Shown here piece after piece: positions 46,862-56,529 of a stretch of DNA of 64,000 bases. This DNA comes from Reyranella sp. (lineage in GTDB: Bacteria > Pseudomonadota > Alphaproteobacteria > Reyranellales > Reyranellaceae): positions 806,001 through 870,000 of the forward strand of contig NZ_SCVC01000006.1 of the NCBI RefSeq assembly GCF_004297405.1, given 5' to 3'. The notes beneath the pieces are model-generated. The model saw only the letters and a program-made list of their open reading frames with translations, did not search any database and was not told the DNA's origin. Numbering within the stretch: the first letter of the stretch is position 1; every line of letters begins with the position of its first letter. The position numbers and the translations under genes are program-made.

Positions 46862-47836
46862 TCAGCGGTCGAAAAACCTCGCGACGGCCGTGTCGCTCCA
46901 GGGGCGCCGGCTACCAACGCCGTGGAAACCGACATGTCCGCCATACCGCGACAGCAGCGGCGTCAGCGACGGGCTGCTGGCCCAATCATAGCCGCTGTAA
47001 AGCGCGCCGGGAATCCAGGGATCGTCGAGGGCGGCGATCACAAGGGTCGGCACCCGGATACCGCCCATGAAGCGCAGCGGCTTGCAGCGCTCGTAATAAT
47101 CCTCGGCACCGGCAAAGCCGTGGCGCGGGGCGATGAAGACCTCATCGTAGTCCCACACCGAGCGCGAGCCGAGAATTGCGGCGCGCTCCACCGCCGTCAC
47201 CTCCGCACCCGCAGCCGTCGCCTCGATCTTCATCTGGCCCAGGATGTGACGATGATAGAGCGTGTTGCGCGGCCGCATCATGTTGCGGCACGTCACCGAA
47301 AGGTCGATGGGCGCGGAGATGCTGGCCGCCGCCGCCAACGGGCAGGCGCTGCCCTCCTCGCCCAGGTACTTCAGCAGCATCGCGGCGCCCAGCGAGTACC
47401 CCGCCGCGACCATCCCCTCGCGCGTCAGCTCGTCCGGCAATCCGGCCAACAACGCGCGAAAGTCCTGGCTGCGGCCAGCATAGTATTGCCCCTTGCAGCT
47501 CGGCCGCGACGGACCGGCACCGCGCAGGTTCACGCGCAGCACGCGCTGCCCGCGCTCCAGCATCGTGCGGGCCATGCTGTAGATGTAGTGACTTTCCTGC
47601 GAACCCGTCAGGCCGTGGATCAGGATGACGAGCGGCGTTCCCGGCCTCGGCGTCTGCGGCCGGTCGAGCGTGCAGACCAGCGTATCGCCGGTGCCGTCGT
47701 TCAAGGCGATGGGCAGCCGCTCGCTCGCATGAGGCGCCAGATCGCAACGAGGCGGCACCAGGACATTGGCGACGGTCTGCAGATCGCCACCCCACCAGGG
47801 AAAGCGCGGACGAAAGGGCGGCGGATCGAGGCTCAC
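46862..47836 (-). CDS. YheT-like alpha/beta hydrolase (copy 2)
   Basis: A 324-residue hydrolase of the YheT/EMB8 family. The N-terminal signature P-P-F-R-P-R-F-P-W-W-G-G-D-L-Q-T is conserved, and the nucleophile elbow is G-Y-S-L-G with Ser148. L-I-H-G-L-T-G supplies the oxyanion loop. Its upstream neighbour is a clear paralog, nine bases away. Substrate unknown; lipid or ester hydrolysis is usual. Confidence 0.9.
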   Translation of the reverse strand: MSLDPPPFRPRFPWWGGDLQTVANVLVPPRCDLAPHASERLPIALNDGTGDTLVCTLDRPQTPRPGTPLVILIHGLTGSQESHYIYSMARTMLERGQRVLRVNLRGAGPSRPSCKGQYYAGRSQDFRALLAGLPDELTREGMVAAGYSLGAAMLLKYLGEEGSACPLAAAASISAPIDLSVTCRNMMRPRNTLYHRHILGQMKIEATAAGAEVTAVERAAILGSRSVWDYDEVFIAPRHGFAGAEDYYERCKPLRFMGGIRVPTLVIAALDDPWIPGALYSGYDWASSPSLTPLLSRYGGHVGFHGVGSRRPWSDTAVARFFDR

Positions 47837-47845
47837 ACCCCGATA

Positions 47846-48874
47846 TTAGCAAGCCGAACCGGCAAGCTGATCGAAGAATTTCTCCACCGCGAGATCGCAC
47901 CAGGGCTGCTCGCTGTCGTGGGCATGGAAGCCGATATGACCGCCCGCCGGCGGCATCACCGGCAACAGCCAGGGATTTTCCGCCCAGTTGATTTCCCGAT
48001 AGTACTCGACCGGAATCCACGGATCGTCGCAGGAGGCGATGACCATGCTCGGCACGCGAATCTCCGGCATGAAGGCCATCGGCGAGCAAAGCTCGTAGTA
48101 GTCCTCAACGCCACGGAAACCGTAGCGCGGCGCGAGGAACTTGTCGTTGAAGTCCCATACGCTGCGCGCCGCCCGGATGATCTCGCACTCCTCCGCCGTG
48201 TTCGACGCGCCATCGGCCAGCGCCTCGGCCTTCATGTCGTTCAGCAGATAGGCGTGATAGAGCCAGTTGCGCGGGCGCATCATGTGCTTGCAGTTGCGCG
48301 CCAGATCGATCGGCGCGCAGATCGTCGCCGCACCACGCAAGGGCGAGAAAGCCCCCTCCTCGCCGAGATACTTCAGCAGCATCGCGCCGCCAAGCGAATA
48401 GCCCACGGCGACGATGCCGTTGTTGGTGAGATCGTCGGGAATCTGCGACAGCACACGCCGGAAGTCGGCGGTGCGGCCGAGGTGATAATGCTCCCGGCAA
48501 TAGGGCCGCGACGGTCCGCTGCCGCGCAAGTTGAGTCGCAGCACGCAGTAGCCACGATCGAGAAGATGGCGTGCCGTGTTGAGCATATAGGCGCTGTCTT
48601 CGCTGCCCGTACATCCGTGAACCAGCAACGCCAGCGGCCGCCCCGCAACCGTTTCCGCCGGCCGGTCGAGCATGCCGAGGAGAATGTCGCCGGTGCGATC
48701 GGCCATCGGAAAGGCCAGCCGCTCGCTGGTGTGCGGTGCAAGATCGAGCACGCGCGACGAGGTCAGCCGGATGGCGATCGTCTGGAGATCAGCCCCCCAC
48801 CAGGGAAAACGCGGCCGAAACGGCGGCAGGTCGAGAGAATCGATGGACGGGGGCACGTCGGAAACCGTATTCAT
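47846..48874 (-). CDS. YheT-like alpha/beta hydrolase (copy 1)
   Basis: A 342-residue paralog of the next gene, with the same P-P-F-R-P-R-F-P-W-W-G-A-D-L-Q-T opening and G-Y-S-L-G elbow (Ser160), plus an N-terminal extension of about 15 residues. Most of the alignment is co-linear, indicating tandem duplication. It is divergent from the EamA exporter gene, 12 bases apart, so promoters must overlap the coding starts. Confidence 0.9.
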   Translation of the reverse strand: MNTVSDVPPSIDSLDLPPFRPRFPWWGADLQTIAIRLTSSRVLDLAPHTSERLAFPMADRTGDILLGMLDRPAETVAGRPLALLVHGCTGSEDSAYMLNTARHLLDRGYCVLRLNLRGSGPSRPYCREHYHLGRTADFRRVLSQIPDDLTNNGIVAVGYSLGGAMLLKYLGEEGAFSPLRGAATICAPIDLARNCKHMMRPRNWLYHAYLLNDMKAEALADGASNTAEECEIIRAARSVWDFNDKFLAPRYGFRGVEDYYELCSPMAFMPEIRVPSMVIASCDDPWIPVEYYREINWAENPWLLPVMPPAGGHIGFHAHDSEQPWCDLAVEKFFDQLAGSAC

Positions 48875-48886
48875 TTGTTCTTCAGG

Positions 48887-49762
48887 ATGAAAACGTCGAA
48901 TACCCTGCCAAGTTCCGCGCTGCTTGGCGCCCTCTACGCCGTCAGCGCCGCGATCGCTTTCAGCACGGCTGGTGTCATTGTGCGGCGCATCGATCTTCCC
49001 GCATGGGATGTATCGTTCTGGCGCAGTGCATTGTTGGTTGTCACGATGTTGCCATTAATGATCTGGCAACGCCGCGCCATCCTGATCGATTCGCGCAATG
49101 CCGGCCTGGCTCTTGTGATGAGTGCGGTGTTGCTGGCAGGTAGCTTCGTCAGCTTCATTCTCGCGCTGGGTCTCGCACCTGTCGCCAACGTGCTCATCAT
49201 GTTCGGCGCGACGCCGTTCATCACCGCCATCGCTGCACGAATCTTCCTCGGTGAACGCCTGCACAGTCATACGATTCTGGCCATGGGCGTCGCCGTAATC
49301 GGACTCGCCATCAGCGTTGCAGGGTCGCTGCAGGCCGGTGCGCTCGCCGGCATGGCGGTCGCCTTCATTGTCGTGCTCTGCATGAGCGGCAACTACGTGG
49401 TCGTGCGCCATCGTCGCGATGTCGGCATGGCGCCGGCAATCTGGTTGGCTGGCCTCATCTCCGGCCTGGTGGCCCTGCCTTTTGCGCATCCCGAAAATGT
49501 TACCTGGGCGCAGCTTCCCTGGCTGTTTGCGCTCAGTCCCGGCCAGCTTGCCGTCGGGCTGATGCTCTACATGGCGAGCCTCAAGCGCATTCCGGCAGGC
49601 CGTGCAGCCTTGCTTGGCCTGCTGGAACTGGTCCTCGGTCCCATCTGGGTATGGCTGTTCGATGGCGAAAAGCCGGGCGATCTCACCTTGATCGGCGGCG
49701 CCATCGTGATCAGTGCGGCTGCGGCCAACGTGTGGCTGGATTCGCGCCGACCCTCTGGCTAA
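48887..49762 (+). CDS. EamA family drug/metabolite transporter
   Basis: A 291-residue exporter with about ten transmembrane helices in two EamA repeats (A-I-A-F-S-T-A-G-V-I-V-R-R and the second near L-C-M-S-G-N-Y-V-V-V-R). G-L-L-E-L-V-L-G-P-I-W near the C-terminus matches the conserved helix 9 motif. ATG 48887 is the natural start; the frame is open for over 2 kb upstream, but that is antisense to the two hydrolase genes. Confidence 0.88.
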   Translation: MKTSNTLPSSALLGALYAVSAAIAFSTAGVIVRRIDLPAWDVSFWRSALLVVTMLPLMIWQRRAILIDSRNAGLALVMSAVLLAGSFVSFILALGLAPVANVLIMFGATPFITAIAARIFLGERLHSHTILAMGVAVIGLAISVAGSLQAGALAGMAVAFIVVLCMSGNYVVVRHRRDVGMAPAIWLAGLISGLVALPFAHPENVTWAQLPWLFALSPGQLAVGLMLYMASLKRIPAGRAALLGLLELVLGPIWVWLFDGEKPGDLTLIGGAIVISAAAANVWLDSRRPSG

Positions 49763-49771
49763 GAACTTGAT

Positions 49772-50929
49772 ATGACCCAGAATACGAAAGGCCCACTGTC
49801 GGGCATCACCGTCGTCGATCTCTCCCGCATCCTCGCGGGCCCCTACTGCACCCTGCTGATGGCCGAGATGGGCGCACGGGTGATCAAGGTCGAACCGCCC
49901 AAGGGCGGCGACGATGCGCGCGCCTACGGTCCCTTCGTCAACGGCAAGTCGACCTATTTCGCCTCGGTCAATCGCGGCAAGGAGAGCATCGCGCTCGACC
50001 TCAAGGCCGAGGGCGACCGCAAGATCTTCGAGAAGCTGCTCGAGAAGGCCGACGTCGTGGTCGAGAACTTCCGGCCCGGCACGATGGAAAAGCTGGGCTA
50101 CGGCTGGGAGACGCTGCACGCCAAGTATCCGCAGCTCATCTACGCTTCGGCTTCGGGCTTCGGCCATACCGGCCCGAACTCCAAGGACCCGGCGTATGAC
50201 ATGGTCATGCAGGGCATGGGCGGCATCATGAGCATCACCGGCAACGAGGGCCAGCCGCCCAGCCGCGTCGGCATGTCCGTCGGCGACATTGGCGCCGGCC
50301 TCTACACCGCCGTCGCGGTCAACGCCGCAATCGTCCATCGCCTCAAGACCGGCGAATCGACCAAGGTCGACATCGCCATGTTCGACTGCCAGCTCGCGCT
50401 GCTCGAGAACGCGATCATGCGCTACACGGTCGAGAAGGAAATCCCCGGCCCGCTCGGCGCGCGCCATCCGACCATCACCCCCTTCGAAGCTTTCGCCACG
50501 TCCGACGGCTCGATGATCATCGCAGCGGGCAACGACAGCCTGTTCATCAAGATGTGCGAGGCCCTCGGCCGGTCCGACATGGCCACCAACCCCGAGTACA
50601 AGTCGAACGCACTGCGCCAGAAGAGCCAGAAGAAGCTGAAGCAGGAAATCGAGTCCGTGCTGAAGACGAATACGACCGATCACTGGATTGCCGTCGTGTC
50701 CAAGGGCGGCGTGCCCTGTGGCCCGATCAACAACATCGCCCAGGCGATCGCCCATCCGCAGGTCGCGGCGCGCAACATGCTGGTCGAGGTGCCGGACGGC
50801 AGCGGCGGCACTCTGAAGCTCGCAGGCAACCCGCTCAAGATGTCGGCCTTCGCCGATCCGTCGACACGGGCGGCCGCACCCGATCTCGACGCCGATCGCC
50901 AGGCGATTCTTTCCTACATCGGCGGCTGA
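49772..50929 (+). CDS. CaiB/BaiF family CoA transferase
   Basis: A 385-residue class III CoA transferase. It begins G-I-T-V-V-D-L-S-R-I-L-A-G-P-Y-C-T-L, and the acyl-carrying aspartate lies in V-D-I-A-M-F-D-C-Q-L-A-L-L. V-E-N-F-R-P-G is also conserved. Substrate acid unknown. It follows the exporter by nine bases and precedes a penicillin-acylase gene by four. Confidence 0.93.
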   Translation: MTQNTKGPLSGITVVDLSRILAGPYCTLLMAEMGARVIKVEPPKGGDDARAYGPFVNGKSTYFASVNRGKESIALDLKAEGDRKIFEKLLEKADVVVENFRPGTMEKLGYGWETLHAKYPQLIYASASGFGHTGPNSKDPAYDMVMQGMGGIMSITGNEGQPPSRVGMSVGDIGAGLYTAVAVNAAIVHRLKTGESTKVDIAMFDCQLALLENAIMRYTVEKEIPGPLGARHPTITPFEAFATSDGSMIIAAGNDSLFIKMCEALGRSDMATNPEYKSNALRQKSQKKLKQEIESVLKTNTTDHWIAVVSKGGVPCGPINNIAQAIAHPQVAARNMLVEVPDGSGGTLKLAGNPLKMSAFADPSTRAAAPDLDADRQAILSYIGG

Positions 50930-50933
50930 GATC

Positions 50934-53369
50934 GTGCGGGCGTTGCTGCGTATTGCCGCCGGCCTGGGCAAGTTGCTGGTCGGCGCCGTGTTGGCGCTCG
51001 CCGTCCTCCTGCTCGGCACGTACTTCCAGGTGCGCGGTGCGTTGCCGGTCTACAATGGCCACCTCGATGCGGCCGGCCTGAAAGCGCCGGTCGAAATCCA
51101 GCGCGACAAGAACGCCGTACCGCACATCATCGCGGGCTCGCTCGAGGATGCGGCTTTCGCACTCGGCTATGTCCATGCACAGGATCGCTTCTGGCAGATG
51201 GAGCTGATGCGGCGGCTGGGTCAGGGCCGTCTCGCCGAACTCGTGCCGCCAGCGCTCGTCGGCGGTGGCCTGGTCGAAAGCGACCGCACGATGCGCGGGC
51301 TCGGCGTCTATCGCAAGGCATCCGATAGCGTGAATGCGCTCTCGCCCACCATGCGCGCGCAGATCGAAGCCTATGCCGCGGGCGTCAACGCCTGGATCTC
51401 CAACGAGGACCAGCAGTTTGGCCTCGAACTCACGGTGGTGAAGCTCCTGTCCGGCGGCCGCTACCGGCCCGACCCGTGGCGGCCGGCCGATTCGCTGGTC
51501 TGGGCCAAGCTGATGGCGCTGGGTCTCGACGGCAACTGGCGCGCGGAACTCCTGCGACTGCGGCTCGCCAACAAGATCGGCGATGATGGCGTGAAGTTCC
51601 TTATCGAGCCGGCTGGTGAGAGTCGTGACTCCACGCTCTCGCTGGTGACGCAGGCAGTGCGGGGCATCGATCTCGATCGGCTCTATCGCGAGACCGACAA
51701 TGTCGCCACGCGCAAGCGCGAGGCGTCCAACGAATGGGTGCTGTCCGGCGCCCATGCGGTGTCGGGCAAGCCGCTGCTCGCCAACGACCCGCACCTCGGC
51801 TTCTCCTTCCCCGGCGTCTGGTATCTCGCTCGTCTGGTCGGGCCAGGGTTCGACATTCGCGGCGCCACCTCGCCCGGCTCGCCGGCCGTCGTGCTGGGCC
51901 ACAACGGCACGATCGGCTGGGGCTTCACCACCACCAACCTCGACAGCCAGGACGTGTTCGTCGAGCGGGTCGATCCTACCGATCCCAACCGTTACATCAC
52001 GCCGGACGGCGCCCGCTCCTTCGGCGTGCGCGAGGAGACGATCAACGTCGCCTGGGGCGATCCCGTCACGATGCGCGTGCGCGAGACGCGGCACGGGCCG
52101 GTGATCGACGATTTCATCCGCCGCACCGAAGGGCTGCCGCCACAGGGGCACGTGCTGGCGCTGCAGGCGACTGCACTCGACGGGGCGGACACGTCAGCCG
52201 AAGGCTTCGGCCGCCTCGGCACGGCGCAGAACTGGGAAGAATTCCTCGCGGCGGCGCGGCGCATCGGCTCGCCGATGCAGAACATGGTCTATGCCGACAC
52301 CTCCGGGAACATCGGCCTGATCGCGCCGGCCAAGGTGCCGATCCGCCGCAAGGGCGATGGCTCGATGCCGGTGCCGGGCTGGACCGGTGAATTCGACTGG
52401 GCGGGCTTCGTGCCGTTCGATGAGCTGCCGCGCGTCTACAATCCGCCGGCCGGGCTCATCGTCAACGCCAATGCGCGACTGGTGCCCGACGACTACCGCC
52501 ACTTCATCAGCAAGGACTGGGCCGAGCCCTATCGCCAGCGCCGCGCCAACCAGCTCCTGCGCGAAGTCGAGCGCCACCCGGTCTACGGCATGATCGTCAT
52601 GCAGGCCGACAATCTCTCGCTCGACACCAACGACATCCTGCCGTTCCTGCTACGTGGCACGGCGCGCAATGCCCGCGCTGCCCGGGCACATGAGATGCTG
52701 GGCCGCTGGAACCGCTTCATGCTGGCGAGCCGGCCCGAGCCGCTGATCTACACCGCCTGGATCACCGAACTGCAGCGTGGCCTGCTGGCCGATGAACTGG
52801 GAGCAAGCCTCTTCGATGCCCTCGCCGCGCCCAACGTCCCTCTGATGGTGCGTATCCTGCGCGACAAGCCCGGCTGGTGCGACGATGGCGGCACCATACA
52901 GACGGAAACCTGCGACGATGCCATCGCGCTCGCGCTAGAGCGCGCACTGGACTGGATCGCGCGACGGCACGGACCGGACATGTCCACATGGCAGTGGGGC
53001 AAGGAGCATCTTGCCGTGCATCGCCATCCCCTGTTCGACCGCATCCCGCTGCTCAGCAACTTCGCTTCGGTGCGTTTCACGTCGGATGGCGGCAGCCAGA
53101 CGCTCAACCGCGCCTCGCCCTCCTATCGAGGCAACCGGCCGTTCGACGCGGTGCACGGTGCCGGCTATCGCGGCATCTACGATTTCAGCGACCTCGAGAA
53201 CAGCCGCTTCGCCATGCCGCTCGGCCAGTCGGGCAACATGCTCTCGCCCTGGGCGCGCAACTTCGTCGAGAGCTGGCAGAACCTTTCCTACATCGGGATT
53301 GGCGGCACGCGCGCCGAGACGGCCCGCACCGCCATCGGCACGATCACCCTGGCGCCACCGCAACGCTAG
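50934..53369 (+). CDS. Penicillin acylase family (Ntn-hydrolase) protein
   Basis: An 811-residue precursor with an N-terminal signal anchor (about 11-28) and GTG start. The autocatalytic Ser that becomes the new N-terminus is Ser265 in R-E-A-S-N-E-W-V-L-S-G, following the alpha chain and linker. N-D-P-H-L-G-F contains the usual Asn/His region. Homologues hydrolyse penicillins or acyl-homoserine lactones; which applies here is unknown. Export to the periplasm is likely. Confidence 0.92.
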   Translation: MRALLRIAAGLGKLLVGAVLALAVLLLGTYFQVRGALPVYNGHLDAAGLKAPVEIQRDKNAVPHIIAGSLEDAAFALGYVHAQDRFWQMELMRRLGQGRLAELVPPALVGGGLVESDRTMRGLGVYRKASDSVNALSPTMRAQIEAYAAGVNAWISNEDQQFGLELTVVKLLSGGRYRPDPWRPADSLVWAKLMALGLDGNWRAELLRLRLANKIGDDGVKFLIEPAGESRDSTLSLVTQAVRGIDLDRLYRETDNVATRKREASNEWVLSGAHAVSGKPLLANDPHLGFSFPGVWYLARLVGPGFDIRGATSPGSPAVVLGHNGTIGWGFTTTNLDSQDVFVERVDPTDPNRYITPDGARSFGVREETINVAWGDPVTMRVRETRHGPVIDDFIRRTEGLPPQGHVLALQATALDGADTSAEGFGRLGTAQNWEEFLAAARRIGSPMQNMVYADTSGNIGLIAPAKVPIRRKGDGSMPVPGWTGEFDWAGFVPFDELPRVYNPPAGLIVNANARLVPDDYRHFISKDWAEPYRQRRANQLLREVERHPVYGMIVMQADNLSLDTNDILPFLLRGTARNARAARAHEMLGRWNRFMLASRPEPLIYTAWITELQRGLLADELGASLFDALAAPNVPLMVRILRDKPGWCDDGGTIQTETCDDAIALALERALDWIARRHGPDMSTWQWGKEHLAVHRHPLFDRIPLLSNFASVRFTSDGGSQTLNRASPSYRGNRPFDAVHGAGYRGIYDFSDLENSRFAMPLGQSGNMLSPWARNFVESWQNLSYIGIGGTRAETARTAIGTITLAPPQR

Positions 53370-53424
53370 GGACTTTCCGTCTCGACTTGATCTGCTCGGA
53401 CAGGCAGCATCACTTCGGTCGGCA

Positions 53425-54321
53425 ATGTCGGAAAGCTCGCTCTTCATCCACAGCGATCTCCTGGGCCACGTGCCCAACCCCGGATTCAGCGGACCCGGGG
53501 TTGGCCGTTCATTCCACACGATCGATGCCGATGGCCTTCGATTCAGCGGAGAGAGGCCGGTATCGAGCGAAAGGCCGATCCTGACCGTTGGCGATTCCTA
53601 TACCTACGGCGACGAGGTCCGCGACGAAGAGGCGTGGCCCGCACAATTGCAAAGGATCATGGGCCGCCCGGTGCTCAACGGCGGCGTGACCGGCTACGGC
53701 TTCGACCAGACGGTCCTGCGCGCCGAACAGCTTGTCGACCGCCACGATCCGTCGGTCGTCATCGTCGGCTTCATCACGCACAATATTCAACGCGCCGAAA
53801 TGCGCTGCATGTGGTGGCGCAACAAGCCGTGGTTCGCGATCGAGGGCGATCTACTGGTGCTGAAGGGCGTGCCGGTGCCGAACCGGAACAGTCAGGCGCG
53901 ACTGCCCGTCCACATCCAAAGGCGAATCGACACCGCCTTGCTCGCCCTGCCGCCGTTTCTGCAACATCTGTTCGGCTACCACAGGCGCGCCCATCGCGCG
54001 GGCTTCGGATTGGAGATCTCCAAGCGGCTCATCGAGCGCTTGGCCCGTATGCAGGCCGAGCGCGACCTCAAGGTCATCCTCCTGGCGCAGTATCCGCCCG
54101 ACACCTGGATCAACAGGGGATACCTCAATCAACAACGCCGTTTCGTGCAGGCGTTGTTCGATTGTGCGGCAGCCCACGGGATTGCCACCGTAGACACCTT
54201 CCGCCGACTTGCTACCGAACCCAAGCCGCAGGATTTCTACGCGAACGCACATATGAATGCGCGCGGCAATTCGATGATCGCCAGCCTCCTAGCGGCCACC
54301 TTGCCGACCTTGATTAAATAG
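53425..54321 (+). CDS. SGNH/GDSL-like hydrolase family protein
   Basis: A 298-residue protein. The nucleophile motif is V-G-D-S-Y-T-Y-G-D-E with Ser58. The late D-x5-H pair is Asp270 and His276 (D-F-Y-A-N-A-H). No signal peptide is evident, so it is probably cytoplasmic. Substrate unknown. The ATG at 53425 gives the best domain fit; an upstream open frame overlaps the penicillin acylase gene. Confidence 0.85.
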   Translation: MSESSLFIHSDLLGHVPNPGFSGPGVGRSFHTIDADGLRFSGERPVSSERPILTVGDSYTYGDEVRDEEAWPAQLQRIMGRPVLNGGVTGYGFDQTVLRAEQLVDRHDPSVVIVGFITHNIQRAEMRCMWWRNKPWFAIEGDLLVLKGVPVPNRNSQARLPVHIQRRIDTALLALPPFLQHLFGYHRRAHRAGFGLEISKRLIERLARMQAERDLKVILLAQYPPDTWINRGYLNQQRRFVQALFDCAAAHGIATVDTFRRLATEPKPQDFYANAHMNARGNSMIASLLAATLPTLIK

Positions 54322-54339
54322 CCTTCCGCTGGCTGCCCC

Positions 54340-55656
54340 CTAAGCCTCGTCGATCGGCGGCACTTCCCGGTGGGCAAGGAGCTTGTCGATGCGCCGGCCA
54401 TCCATGTCGACGATCTCGAAGGACCAGCCTTCGTAGGTGAACTTTTCACCGGCGACCGGCAGGTGCCCGAGCTGAGCCAGCGCAAAGCCCGCGATCGTAT
54501 GGAAGCGGCCGCTGCCGGACGGAGCCGCAAGGGCCAGCCGATTGAAGATGTCAGCGGCCGGCGCCATTCCGTCGATCAGGAGCGAGCCGTCGTTGCGTAC
54601 CTGGACGTCCGGCCTGTCGCCATCCGCCTCCGGCAGTTCGCCGGCCAGCGCCTCCAGAAGGTCGGCCTGGGTGACGATGCCCTCCAGCCCGCCATACTCG
54701 TCGACGACCACGGCCAGCCGCACCGGCGCCTGCTTGAACTCGTCGAGCACCTTGAACACGGGTGTGGCCTCGTGGACCAGCAGCGGCTTGCCGATGACGG
54801 CTTCGAGATCGAGCGGGCTGCCGGCCAGGAGCTGGTTCAGGAGATGCTTCTTGGACACCGCCCCCATCAGCTCGTCGACGCTGCCGCGGCTCACGATGAG
54901 CTGCTCGTGCCGGCTCTCCCGGAGCGTCTTCACGATGTCTTCGTAACTGTCGTCGAAATCGATCCAGTCGACTTCGGTGCGCGGGGTCATGATGTCGCCG
55001 ATACGCCGGTTGCCGGCGTCGAGGGCGCGCATAACGACCTCTTCCTGCGCCGCCTGCAGGAGGCCGGCATCCTGGCTGGCGGCGACCAGCAGCTTCAGCT
55101 CGCTCGCCGAATGCAGCGATCCTTCACCGGTGCCAGGCCGAAGCCCGCAAAGCCGCAGCACCAGATTGCCCAATCCGTTCAGCACGAAGATGGCCGGCCG
55201 CAACAGCCACAGGAACACCGCCAGCGGCCGCACGATCCAGAGGGCCGTCCCTTCGCTGCGTTGCAAGGCGAGGCTCTTCGGCGCCAATTCGCCCAGCACG
55301 ATGTGAAGGGTGGTGATCACGATGAAGGCGAGCGCAACGGCGATGGTGTAGCTGGTGATCCCCGCCCACGCCCCCATGGTGTCGCCCAGCAGCGGCTGGA
55401 TCAGGTGAGCCAACGCCGGCTCGCCGACCCAGCCCAGTCCCAGCGAGGAGATGGTGATGCCGAGCTGGGTAGCGGCCAGATTGGCATCGAGGCTGCCCAG
55501 TGCCTTATCGAGTGCCTTGGCATTCATCCGGCCCGCCGCCACCAGCTCGACCACACGGCTGCGGCGAACGGCAACGAGGGAGAATTCTGCAGCGACGAAA
55601 AATCCGTTGGCGGCGACGAGGACGAGAACAGCGATCAAACCGCCAATATCGGACAT
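54340..55656 (-). CDS. CNNM/CorC (HlyC) family CBS-domain membrane protein
   Basis: A 438-residue protein with an N-terminal DUF21 transmembrane domain (residues 1 to about 190), a pair of CBS domains (about 210-340) and a C-terminal CorC_HlyC domain. M-T-P-R-T-E-V-D-W-I-D marks the first CBS domain. Members export Mg2+ or help resist cation stress. Length is normal. Confidence 0.92.
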   Translation of the reverse strand: MSDIGGLIAVLVLVAANGFFVAAEFSLVAVRRSRVVELVAAGRMNAKALDKALGSLDANLAATQLGITISSLGLGWVGEPALAHLIQPLLGDTMGAWAGITSYTIAVALAFIVITTLHIVLGELAPKSLALQRSEGTALWIVRPLAVFLWLLRPAIFVLNGLGNLVLRLCGLRPGTGEGSLHSASELKLLVAASQDAGLLQAAQEEVVMRALDAGNRRIGDIMTPRTEVDWIDFDDSYEDIVKTLRESRHEQLIVSRGSVDELMGAVSKKHLLNQLLAGSPLDLEAVIGKPLLVHEATPVFKVLDEFKQAPVRLAVVVDEYGGLEGIVTQADLLEALAGELPEADGDRPDVQVRNDGSLLIDGMAPAADIFNRLALAAPSGSGRFHTIAGFALAQLGHLPVAGEKFTYEGWSFEIVDMDGRRIDKLLAHREVPPIDEA

Positions 55657-55681
55657 TATCTGCTCCAGCTCAGGGTCGTCG

Positions 55682-56518
55682 CTATCTAGGTTTGTCGCCG
55701 GCGAGCGTGATGCGGTGCATGACGCGGCGATAGCCGTGATAGTCGTTGATCGGGTTGTGCATGGCCGCGCGATTGTCCCAGAAGGCGAGCGACCCTGCCT
55801 CCCAGCGGAACCGGCAGGTGAATTCAGGCCGGGTCTGGTGCTCCCACAGGAACTTCAGCAACGGCAGGCTCTCCTTCTCGGTCCAGCCCTTGATGTGCGA
55901 GGTATGGGCGTCGGACGTGTAGAGCGCCTTACGGCCGGTCTCGGGATGCGTGCGCACGATCGGATGCTCGGCCGTCAGCTCCTTGAGCTCGGCCCCCGCC
56001 GCCTTCATGCGATCTTCGCGGGTCTTCGAGACATCGGCCTTGGCCGAGGAGCTGATGCCGATCAAACCATCGAGCGTCGCCCTCAGTCCCTCCGAGAGCG
56101 CCTCGTAGGCGAGATACTGGTTGGCGAACATCGTGTCGCCGCCGTAGGGCGGCACCTCGCGCGCCAGCAGCATGCTGCCCATCGGCGGGACCGGCAGATA
56201 GGTCGTGTCGGAGTGCCAGATGCCGCCGAAATTGTTGCGCTCGTGTTCGAGCTTCACCACTGGCGTGATCATCTGCGATTCCGGCAGGCCCTTGAGCTGC
56301 GGATATTCGATCGGCTCGCCAAACTTGCGCGCGAAGGCAAGCTGCTGCAGCGGCGTCACGGTCTGCCCGCGCAGGAAGATCACGAGATGGTCGAGCAGCG
56401 CCTGGCGCATCTCGGCGACGATATCGGCTTCGAGGTCGCGCGACATGTCGATGCCATGGATCTCCGCGCCCAGTGCACCGGCGATCGGCCTGACCTCGAT
56501 GTGGCGATAGTTACGCAT
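55682..56518 (-). CDS. TauD/TfdA family 2-oxoglutarate dioxygenase
   Basis: A 278-residue Fe(II)/2-oxoglutarate enzyme. The iron ligands are His102 and Asp104 (G-I-W-H-S-D-T) and His268 (V-M-H-R-I-T); F-W-D-N-R-A-A-M-H-N is the conserved late motif. Substrate could be taurine, a phenoxyacetate or another acid. ATG 56518 fits the domain start; upstream codons in frame overlap the next gene. Confidence 0.9.
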   Translation of the reverse strand: MRNYRHIEVRPIAGALGAEIHGIDMSRDLEADIVAEMRQALLDHLVIFLRGQTVTPLQQLAFARKFGEPIEYPQLKGLPESQMITPVVKLEHERNNFGGIWHSDTTYLPVPPMGSMLLAREVPPYGGDTMFANQYLAYEALSEGLRATLDGLIGISSSAKADVSKTREDRMKAAGAELKELTAEHPIVRTHPETGRKALYTSDAHTSHIKGWTEKESLPLLKFLWEHQTRPEFTCRFRWEAGSLAFWDNRAAMHNPINDYHGYRRVMHRITLAGDKPR

Positions 56519-56529
56519 GTGCCCGCTCC

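Noticed and set aside
46703..49762. A single 1019-codon plus-strand frame
   Set aside because: Its first two thirds are antisense to two intact hydrolase genes and rich in Arg and His in the manner of shadow frames in GC-rich DNA. Only the last 291 codons (EamA exporter) are real.
49055..52151. Long minus-strand frames opposite the CoA transferase and penicillin acylase genes
   Set aside because: Shadow composition and no recognisable domain; the plus-strand genes carry intact motifs.
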